Source: Candidatus Angelobacter sp. Gp1-AA117 (GTDB lineage: Bacteria > Acidobacteriota > Terriglobia > Terriglobales > Acidobacteriaceae). Taken from it: a stretch of DNA of 49,900 nucleotides. The notes under the pieces were generated by a model that worked only from the letters and a program-made list of their open reading frames with translations, was not told the DNA's origin and ran no database searches. Positions 44,528 to 49,900 of this stretch are shown piece after piece (the first letter of the stretch is position 1; each line of letters starts with the position of its first letter). The DNA lies in NCBI GenBank assembly GCA_003223515.1, contig QHVI01000033.1, positions 1-49,900 of the forward strand. The letters are read 5' to 3'. Both the position numbers and the translations under genes were made by a program.

Positions 44528-45436
44528 TTAGATGTTTGTTTTCGCCGTGTCTCCGTGACTCAGTGTCTTTGTGGTGTATGTCATCTCCGCTGCAAATTGG
44601 CGCTGTAGTTCTTCTGGTTTGGCTCCCTGCGCTCGCAAGGTCCTCAAACTGAACGCATCATTGCGCTTGGCCAGCCTTACATGGTTCTCATCGCGCATCA
44701 GCGGACAGTGAAAATATTGTGGCGGCAAATGTCCTAACGCTCGAAAGAGCAGCAGTTGCCGCGCCGTGCTTTTCAGCAGATCGGCGCCGCGTACTACCTC
44801 TGTGACCTGCATAGCTGCGTCATCGGCCACTACAGCAAGCTGGTAGGCAGGTATGTCATCGCGCCGCCACACCAGGAAATCAGAAAAGTCACGGCCAGCA
44901 GTGAACGTCTGTCTGCCAAAAAATAAATCATCAAACGTGATCGTCTGGTTGTCGGGAACGTGAAACCGCCAGCTTGTTCCCGCCGGGCTTTCCCAATCTT
45001 TTGCGCTGGAGATCCGGTTGTGGCAGGTTCCTGGATAAGGCATCTCATCATCGTCATCTTCATGCGGAGCCTGCAGCGCGCGTTCCTGGTCTTTGCGCGA
45101 ACAGGAGCATGGATAAATGAATTGACCGTCCCGCAACTGCCGCCAGCATTGCAGATAAATATTGCGGCGCTGGCTTTGTGAATAGGGAGCGAAGGGGCCG
45201 CCCACATCCGGACCTTCATTCCAGTCGAGTCCCAGCCAGCGCAGGTCTGCGTACATGGCGTTGACGAACTCAGGCTTGCAGCGCTGGTAGTCCAGGTCTT
45301 CATTGCGGAAGACCAGCGTGCCCTGAGCGGCGCGGGTACGCTGGTGCGCAATCCAGAAGGTGCGGGCGTGCCCCAAGTGCAGGTATCCGGTAGGAGAAGG
45401 AGCCAGCCGGCCACGGTACGAGCGCTGATGGTCCAT
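44528..45436 (-). CDS. gluQ: glutamyl-Q tRNA(Asp) synthetase GluQRS
   Basis: The enzyme attaches glutamate to the queuosine base of tRNA-Asp. It has the class I HIGH-type motif PSPTGYLHLGHARTFW (about 12-27), a Cys/Tyr zinc site (YPCSCSRKD...YPGTCHN) and a KMSKS-like RLAKRNDA. It lacks the C-terminal anticodon-binding domain of GluRS, as expected. The protein is 302 residues. The last ~15 residues (TYTTKTLSHGDTAKTNI) are encoded by a copy of the CACGGAGACACGG dispersed tail (44536-44575), so the native end has been altered by the repeat. It starts 24 bp after the lipoprotein gene. Confidence 0.9.
   Translation of the reverse strand: MDHQRSYRGRLAPSPTGYLHLGHARTFWIAHQRTRAAQGTLVFRNEDLDYQRCKPEFVNAMYADLRWLGLDWNEGPDVGGPFAPYSQSQRRNIYLQCWRQLRDGQFIYPCSCSRKDQERALQAPHEDDDDEMPYPGTCHNRISSAKDWESPAGTSWRFHVPDNQTITFDDLFFGRQTFTAGRDFSDFLVWRRDDIPAYQLAVVADDAAMQVTEVVRGADLLKSTARQLLLFRALGHLPPQYFHCPLMRDENHVRLAKRNDAFSLRTLRAQGAKPEELQRQFAAEMTYTTKTLSHGDTAKTNI
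44536..44580 (-). repeat. CACGGAGACACGG tail inside the gluQ 3' end
   Basis: On the minus strand ACACCACAAAGACACTGAGT, CACGGAGACACGGCG resembles the tail at 37270-37291 in the atp operon (CCACGGAGGCGCGGAGACAC). It encodes the last residues of GluQ. Confidence 0.55.
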
Positions 45437-45460
45437 GCCGGCCCTGGCTTGATGAATGAA

Positions 45461-47542
45461 TTATTTTGGCCTGACAACAACCAGGTTGGGCGCCACCGCT
45501 GTGCTATCGGATTTCTTGAATGGCGAGGCCACCTGGAGAATGTCTGTGTTGGTGTTCAAGTCAATTAAATCGATGGTGTTGGTTCCCGCAACTGACACCC
45601 AGGCGCTGTTGCCATCCAGCAGCATGCCACCTGAAAACGGTTCAATGGCGCCCGCCGGTAAAGAAACAGTTGCCGCAACCGGAGAACCGGGAAGACCATC
45701 CGCAATCAGGATTTTGTTGAGTCCGGCGGGCAGCACCATGGCGCGTGAACCATTGGATGCCACTGCCAATTGGCGGGCGGTGAATGAGCCTACGCCGAAA
45801 TTCAGCGGGGCAACACTATGCGCAGGGCTAGGAGGCGGACAGAACTGTGTCCCCGATGTAGGTGTGACCGTGACCGTATCGATGTCCAACCCAGTGGAGC
45901 TTACGGCCACCATCACATCCTGGTTCAGTATTGGAGCTACCTTCTGATGGGCCGTGGCCAGTGCCGATGATTGCACACTGTTGTTGCAGGTGGTTACTAC
46001 GTCGAGACTGCCGGAATTGGCAAAAAAGTTGAAATCCATGGAGGCCAGCGAGGCAACATCGACAGGGCTGCCGCCCAGTACGAAATTCTGCAGGCCAAAG
46101 AAGGTAGAGAACACGTAAACATTCCCATCATTGGCGGCGATGTATGCCTTGAAGTTGTCTGGATCAAACGATGCCGCCACCGCACCTGCCCGGGTGATGG
46201 TTTGAAGCACGCGAGTGGAAAGATCAAATACCCAGATTCTCTGTTTAGTTGGATCAGGTTCAATCGGTACACCGAAACCAGGATCGTTGGCCGCATTCGA
46301 AACAATGGTGCGATTCCCATCAGAAGAAACCGCCAGCACCTTACCGACCGCGTCCGGAGCTACAAGCGTGACTTGGGCGGCGGCGGGGTCCAGGGTAGCC
46401 AGTCCGGCTGTCGTTCCCAGCCATGCGCGTGTTCCCTGGCTTCCAAAGACTAATGAGTTAGGGACGGCAGGCAAGCCGATCGCCGTACCCACGGCGTGTG
46501 TTCCCGTGTCGATGGGAATCATAGTCGCTGAGGTCCCGCTGGGTGGAGCAAAAGAACTGGTTGCGTAAACCGTGGTCGAGGGACTCGTTCCGGTTACATT
46601 GACGCTGAACAGGTTGCTGTAAACCGGGCTGTTCACGCCATTACCGCAGGCAGGCGGAATGCATACGGCGACAATACCTGCACCGCCCGGTGAAACTGCG
46701 GTGATGGTCAGATTGTTCACCGTGGCGGACGGAATGTTGTTGCTGATTTTGGAAAAGGGGTCACCGGTAAGAATGGTAATCCCGTTTTCATCATCGAAAT
46801 CGATTCCCAGTGCCTGCGTCTGGGTGGTGCTTAGAGTGGCGGAAGTGGTGCTAGCATTGGCAGAAGTATGCACGCGGATGCGTACAGGCATGCATGTCCT
46901 GTAAGGAGCCGGGGTTGAGGTTACGCTGGCAATGCCGGCAAAGATGCCGGTTACACCAGGGTTCCTGGCGGTCAGCACGCCATTGGTATCCACTGTGGCT
47001 ACAACCGGATCAAGTGATGTCCATGTGAATGGCCCTACCTGGTTCGTGATCTCCACTCCATTACTGAACGCATGGGCGGTCAGTGGCCGCGTCTGGGTCA
47101 TTGAAGCGCAGAACACAGGCAGCCCGTCTACGGTGACAGCCGTGACTTTTGGGTGGACCGATACGGTTACCGCATTACTTGTTACCCCGCCGGCAATGGC
47201 TGTGATGGTAGCGGTGCCTGAAACAAAGTTGCCGCCACTCAGGCCGTTACAAACAATGAAGGTGGCATCCCAGGTGCCGCCACAGATCTCGCCCGCGGTC
47301 GAGACCGAAGCGATATTGCTGTTGGAAGACTTGTAAGTAATAGTCGCTGATACAGAGTTACCGGCCGAATTTTGGGCCGAGGCGCCGAGCTGGACGACCT
47401 CACCGGCATTGACTGACACATTGGAGGGGCTGAGAACAACTTGTGTAACTGTCTGGTTGGAAGAAGAGGAACCTCCGCCGCAACCCGTAAGAATGAATGT
47501 AAGGAACAGGATGAACCCTGTGGTGATGGCAAACTGCCGCAT
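45461..47542 (-). CDS. exported lipoprotein with Ig-like (BIG2) and beta-propeller parts
   Basis: A 693-residue lipoprotein. The signal peptide MRQFAITTGFILFLTFILTG ends in a lipobox LTG-C followed by GGGSSSSN. Two Ig-like Big_2-type domains follow (TQVVLSPSNVSVNAGEVVQL; ITYKSSNSNIASVSTAG, and about 115-205 FTWTSLDPVVATVDTNGVLT). A long NHL/YVTN-like propeller region from about 290 has repeats such as VFGSQGTRAWLGTTAGLATL and AVSSDGNRTIVSN. It is probably outer-membrane or surface-anchored. The start ATG 47542 is preceded by GGGGAGGG; frames extending to 47833 cross intergenic repeats. It heads the leftward operon with gluQ and the BNR gene. Function is unknown. Confidence 0.85.
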   Translation of the reverse strand: MRQFAITTGFILFLTFILTGCGGGSSSSNQTVTQVVLSPSNVSVNAGEVVQLGASAQNSAGNSVSATITYKSSNSNIASVSTAGEICGGTWDATFIVCNGLSGGNFVSGTATITAIAGGVTSNAVTVSVHPKVTAVTVDGLPVFCASMTQTRPLTAHAFSNGVEITNQVGPFTWTSLDPVVATVDTNGVLTARNPGVTGIFAGIASVTSTPAPYRTCMPVRIRVHTSANASTTSATLSTTQTQALGIDFDDENGITILTGDPFSKISNNIPSATVNNLTITAVSPGGAGIVAVCIPPACGNGVNSPVYSNLFSVNVTGTSPSTTVYATSSFAPPSGTSATMIPIDTGTHAVGTAIGLPAVPNSLVFGSQGTRAWLGTTAGLATLDPAAAQVTLVAPDAVGKVLAVSSDGNRTIVSNAANDPGFGVPIEPDPTKQRIWVFDLSTRVLQTITRAGAVAASFDPDNFKAYIAANDGNVYVFSTFFGLQNFVLGGSPVDVASLASMDFNFFANSGSLDVVTTCNNSVQSSALATAHQKVAPILNQDVMVAVSSTGLDIDTVTVTPTSGTQFCPPPSPAHSVAPLNFGVGSFTARQLAVASNGSRAMVLPAGLNKILIADGLPGSPVAATVSLPAGAIEPFSGGMLLDGNSAWVSVAGTNTIDLIDLNTNTDILQVASPFKKSDSTAVAPNLVVVRPK

Positions 47543-47849
47543 GCGCCCTCCCCGCATGGGCTCCCACCCTTGCGGATCTCTATGTTTAGAATGATAGGTT
47601 AAAGATTCAGTGTAGTTTCTCATCCAGATTTCTTCAAGGCTGAGCCGCAGGCCGAAATCCTGAGAGCGTAAGCCCGAAGGATCTCCGCCGAAGTGCCGAG
47701 CGCCAGCGAAGGGATCTCGCTTTTCGTTCCTTGTCCGGTGAATCCCTGGAGTCTGAGGCTTTCTGTTATCCTGCTGCATCCAATTTGACACACGCCAGCC
47801 GCAGCAATCCTCCCCGATATCGAAAGAATGCACTGGAAGCAGGAAATTG
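47543..47849. repeat. gene-free stretch with decayed repeats
   Basis: No gene is supported between the lipoprotein start and the terminator at 47850. The text GAGAGCGTAAGCCCGAAGGA followed by TCTCCGCCGAAGTGCCGAGC (about 47660-47700) and CGAAGGGATCTCGC looks like a decayed dispersed repeat; the frames across it are low-complexity. The stretch also contains the 5' leader of the lipoprotein mRNA. Confidence 0.4.
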
Positions 47850-47881
47850 CGCCTTTAGTACTGGGACTAAGGCGTTTTTTT
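47850..47881 (+). terminator. orphan rightward terminator upstream of the str operon
   Basis: CGCCTTTAGT (47850-47859), loop actggg, ACTAAGGCG (47866-47874), then seven T. The stem has a single bulged T. It is an intrinsic terminator for rightward transcripts, but no rightward gene lies upstream. It may end a small RNA from 47543-47850 or insulate the rpsL promoter 44 bp downstream from antisense transcription. Confidence 0.6.
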
Positions 47882-47924
47882 GTAGGTTATCCGCCTGGTA
47901 TATGGCCGAAAGTTTCACTCTGAG

Positions 47925-47953
47925 TTGACCGGGATGGCCGCACTTGTTATATT
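47925..47953 (+). promoter_or_regulatory. strong promoter of the rpsL-rpsG-fusA operon
   Basis: TTGACC (47925-47930), a 17-bp spacer and TATATT (47948-47953) give near-consensus sigma70 elements. The predicted start near 47960 leaves an unusually long 5' leader of about 345 nt before rpsL. Confidence 0.75.
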
Positions 47954-47959
47954 TAAGAG

Positions 47960-48305
47960 GTTCTGCGAGTACAAGTTAGCTTGCCTGTAGAAGCTGTAAA
48001 GATGAAATTGCCCGGGGATTTATCCTTTTATCAGGGCATACCTCGCTGAAACGATCTGCGCTACCTTCCACCAGGAAGGGTATGCAGGTCAGGAAGACGA
48101 AACGGAGCGCCTACTGAAGCAAGCTGGGTGTCACCGTCGTTCTCCCCTCTACCGATAGGTAACCAGAAACTTTCCGCCCGTTATGTGCGGAATCATGGCT
48201 GTACGCAAACAGCCAGTCCCTGCGAATGCGGGATTCAAAAGCAGGCCCGGCGTGCGTGTGCATGGCTGGGGCCGCGTGTGAATTCAGGCTTAATAAAAAG
48301 GAACT
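47960..48305 (+). other. long leader of the str operon with a row of hairpins
   Basis: Between the promoter and rpsL at least six hairpins can be drawn: CCTTCC-acca-GGAAGG (48064-48079 region), CGG-a-GCGCC with GGTGT-ca-CCG (48103-48136), TACC-gata-GGTA (48150-48161), TTCCGC...GCGGAA (48172-48192), GGCTGT...ACAGCC (48197-48214) and TCCC-t-GC-gaat-GC-GGGA (48217-48233). No ORF here is credible. The leader could hold a riboswitch, an r-protein binding site, or an ncRNA. No Rfam-type motif could be matched with confidence. Confidence 0.5.
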
Positions 48306-48677
48306 ATGCCGACATTTAATCAGTTAGTTCGCAAAGGCCGTAAGGCGCCCAATTACAAGACTGCCAGTCCGGCGTTGCAGTCTTGTCCGCAGCGGCGCGG
48401 TGTATGCACCCGTGTTTACACCCAGACGCCCAAGAAGCCGAATTCGGCGCTGCGCAAAGTGGCCCGTGTCCGCCTCACGAATGGAATTGAAGTCACGACT
48501 TACATTCCCGGTGTAGGACACAACCTGCAGGAGCACTCTATCGTGCTCATCCGAGGAGGCCGTGTAAAAGATCTTCCCGGAGTGCGCTATCACGTGGTGC
48601 GCGGCACGCTGGATGCAACCGGCGTCGCCAACCGCAGGCAGGGCCGCTCCAAGTACGGCGCGAAGAGACCGAAATAA
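48306..48677 (+). CDS. rpsL: 30S ribosomal protein S12
   Basis: A 123-residue S12 with all landmarks: [20 protein letters not shown], then [31 protein letters not shown] (containing the streptomycin-determining Lys in TPKKPNS), and [25 protein letters not shown] (with the methylthiolated Asp and second streptomycin site). The wild-type KKPN and GGRVKDLPG residues suggest streptomycin sensitivity. The start ATG 48306 follows AAAAAGGAAC. Confidence 0.98.
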   Translation: MPTFNQLVRKGRKAPNYKTASPALQSCPQRRGVCTRVYTQTPKKPNSALRKVARVRLTNGIEVTTYIPGVGHNLQEHSIVLIRGGRVKDLPGVRYHVVRGTLDATGVANRRQGRSKYGAKRPK

Positions 48678-48680
48678 ATC

Positions 48681-48760
48681 GCCATAATTGCCAAATTTGG
48701 TAATTGCCAAAATTGAACGGCGAAGTGCGGCAGCAAAATTACGGCAGTTTTGGCAACGAC
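48681..48760. repeat. CCAAATTTGG word array after rpsL
   Basis: Four bases after the rpsL stop begins ATAATTGCCAAATTTGGTAA, TTGCCAAAATT (48684-48714). An inverted word, AGTTTTGGCAACG, follows near 48747. The array fills most of the rpsL-rpsG gap. Confidence 0.55.
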
Positions 48761-48795
48761 GCGAGATTGATAAAGCTTTTGAGGAATTAGAGAAC

Positions 48796-49266
48796 ATGCC
48801 AAGAAAAGGACACATCGGCAAAAAGGAAACGGTCGCTGACCCGATCTATAACTCCACTCTGGTGACCAAGTTCATCAACTCCATGATGTGGGACGGCAAG
48901 CGGTCCACTGCCCAGGGCATCTTTTATGACGCCATGAACAACCTGCAATCGAAGGGTGGCGACGAGGCCATCAAGCTGTTCAAGAAGGCGGTTGAGAACG
49001 CCAAGCCGCTGCTGGAAGTGAAGACCCGCCGGGTAGGCGGCGCTAACTACCAGGTGCCGGTGGAAGTGAATCCCGACAGGCGCACCTCGCTGGCCATCCG
49101 CTGGATTGTGAGTTACGCCCGCGGGCGCGGCGAAAAGGGCATGGTTGACAAGCTCACCAACGAACTGCTGGATGCAGCGAATGGACGCGGCGCCACGATC
49201 AAGAAGAAAGAAGACGTGCACCGCATGGCCGAAGCCAACAAGGCCTTTGCTCACTATCGTTGGTAA
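48796..49266 (+). CDS. rpsG: 30S ribosomal protein S7
   Basis: A 156-residue S7 starting at ATG 48796 ([20 protein letters not shown]). The family signature [25 protein letters not shown] is at about 14-38, and the beta-hairpin and C-terminal helix ([14 protein letters not shown]) are standard. The longer upstream frame to 48688 crosses the CCAAATTTGG array and is not native. A Shine-Dalgarno sequence near GAGG is weak. It is followed by a repeat array and fusA. Confidence 0.98.
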   Translation: MPRKGHIGKKETVADPIYNSTLVTKFINSMMWDGKRSTAQGIFYDAMNNLQSKGGDEAIKLFKKAVENAKPLLEVKTRRVGGANYQVPVEVNPDRRTSLAIRWIVSYARGRGEKGMVDKLTNELLDAANGRGATIKKKEDVHRMAEANKAFAHYRW

Positions 49267-49283
49267 CGACAGGAGATGGCGAT

Positions 49284-49379
49284 CACCAAAATTGGTAATT
49301 GCCAAATGAAAGACAAGATTGAAACCCGAATGCCAATTACAGCGATTTTGGCAATGATGGCAACTTTGGCAATTCGGGT
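49284..49379. repeat. inverted word arrays between rpsG and fusA
   Basis: ACCAAAATTGGTAATTGCCA (49285-49304) and the inverse words CCAATTAC, GATTTTGGCAATGATGGC, AACTTTGGCAATTCGGG (49331-49378) form an inverted pair with a ~20-bp core. It lies 18 bp after the rpsG stop. Confidence 0.6.
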
Positions 49380-49399
49380 AAGAAGGATTAAGGAAACAA

Positions 49400-49900
49400 G
49401 TGCCTAGACAGGTCCCATTAGAGCGCTGCAGGAACATCGGCATTATGGCTCACATCGATGCCGGCAAGACCACTACGACTGAGCGCGTCCTCTTTTATAC
49501 GGGCATTACGCACCGCATAGGCGAAGTGCATGAAGGCACCGCCACCATGGATTGGATGGAGCAGGAGCAGGAGCGCGGAATCACCATTACCTCCGCGGCC
49601 ACGACTTGTATCTGGCGTGACATCCGCATCAACATTATTGATACACCCGGCCACGTGGACTTTACCGCCGAGGTGGAGCGCTCGTTGCGAGTACTGGACG
49701 GCGCTGTGGCCGTGTTTGATGCTGTGCATGGCGTCGAGCCGCAGTCGGAAACCGTATGGAGACAGGCTGATAAGTACGGTGTCCCACGAATTTGTTTCAT
49801 CAACAAGATGGACAAAATGGGAGCCGATTTCGAGCACGCCGTTGATACCATCCGCAAACGCCTCAATGCCCGCCCCGTAGCCATTCAGATTCCCATCGGC
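49400..49900 (+). CDS. fusA: elongation factor G, 5' part (cut by window edge)
   Basis: The translocation GTPase EF-G starts at GTG 49400, with AAGGA 8 bp upstream, and runs open to the window end (167 codons). The N-terminus is [20 protein letters not shown]. The G1 P-loop [11 protein letters not shown]2 RGITIT, G3 DTPGHVDF and G4 NKMD motifs are all present. It is the third gene of the str operon. Confidence 0.97.
   Translation, partial: MPRQVPLERCRNIGIMAHIDAGKTTTTERVLFYTGITHRIGEVHEGTATMDWMEQEQERGITITSAATTCIWRDIRINIIDTPGHVDFTAEVERSLRVLDGAVAVFDAVHGVEPQSETVWRQADKYGVPRICFINKMDKMGADFEHAVDTIRKRLNARPVAIQIPIG

Noticed and set aside
47731-47928. 65-residue rightward frame before rpsL
   Set aside because: It crosses the intrinsic terminator and the repeat text, and shows no protein-like features.
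48083-48125. possible 4.5S SRP RNA core (GGTCAGG ... GGAGCGCC)
   Set aside because: It has GTCAGG, but not the GGAAGGAAGCAGCC part at the right distance, and the flanks do not pair as a long SRP hairpin.
48128-48319. 63-residue rightward frame in the rpsL leader
   Set aside because: It runs through several stable hairpins into rpsL out of frame; there is no ribosome-binding site and the composition is random.

Overview
This looks like a chromosomal window from an uncultured or little-studied member of the Acidobacteriota (Terriglobia-like). That placement is an inference. It rests on the diderm gene set (Lol, Mla and MsbA-type transporters), the futalosine menaquinone genes mqnA and mqnC, an ATP synthase operon with two b-type subunits (one carrying a signal peptide and an acidic linker), many exported proteins of unknown function, and intergenic DNA full of short dispersed repeats. 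GC content is moderate. No rRNA or tRNA gene, CRISPR array, prophage or classical insertion sequence was seen.

Layout. 1-2.1 kb: the 5' end of an unknown gene, a Mug-type DNA glycosylase, and two decayed genes (a HEPN protein with an internal stop and a frameshifted partner). 2.1-7.6 kb: clpC, then an isoprenylcysteine-methyltransferase-like gene with a LolC/E permease and a LolD ATPase. 7.7-8.4 kb: an antitoxin/VapC pair. 8.4-12.4 kb: an AI-2E-type membrane protein, mqnC, a VTT/DedA-type membrane protein and mqnA. 12.8-17.5 kb: dprA, a four-helix-bundle (S23-like) gene enclosed by inverted repeats, topA and a small conserved gene. 17.9-24.4 kb: mlaF-mlaE, then a sigma54-type response regulator overlapping a very large PDZ/multi-TM/GAF/PAS histidine kinase. 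24.6-35.3 kb: an accessory stretch with an alpha/beta hydrolase, a Ser/Asp-rich membrane protein, small membrane proteins, a MarR regulator between two ~120-bp direct repeats, a stand-alone DHp-like protein, a MacB-like permease, an MsbA-type exporter, an exported protein with kinase-like motifs and a PLD-like protein. 35.4-42.1 kb: the ATP synthase operon atpF-atpF-atpH-atpA-atpG-atpD-atpC, without atpB or atpE nearby. 42.3-47.5 kb: a leftward run of DUF72, BNR-repeat, gluQ and Ig-like lipoprotein genes. 47.9-49.9 kb: the str operon (rpsL, rpsG, start of fusA), with a strong promoter and a long leader containing several hairpins.

Themes. The vertical core (ClpC, TopA, DprA, ATP synthase, S12/S7/EF-G, menaquinone synthesis) is interleaved with envelope maintenance (Lol, Mla, MsbA-type, VTT, PLD) and signalling. 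The most unusual signal lies between the genes. Arrays of short related 'words' (TAGTACTTAG, GGTAATTTGG, GGTGATCGGG, TTAGCAAC and others) recur at ten or so places. Several are inverted pairs, and many start at or just after a stop codon. One pair encloses the four-helix-bundle gene, like a free-standing version of the intervening sequences known from 23S rRNA genes. A second family (ACCACAGCGTGGCGAGCC followed by CGCAGAGGACGC tails) flanks marR and has supplied the last codons of marR. A related CACGGAGACACGG tail has done the same for gluQ.
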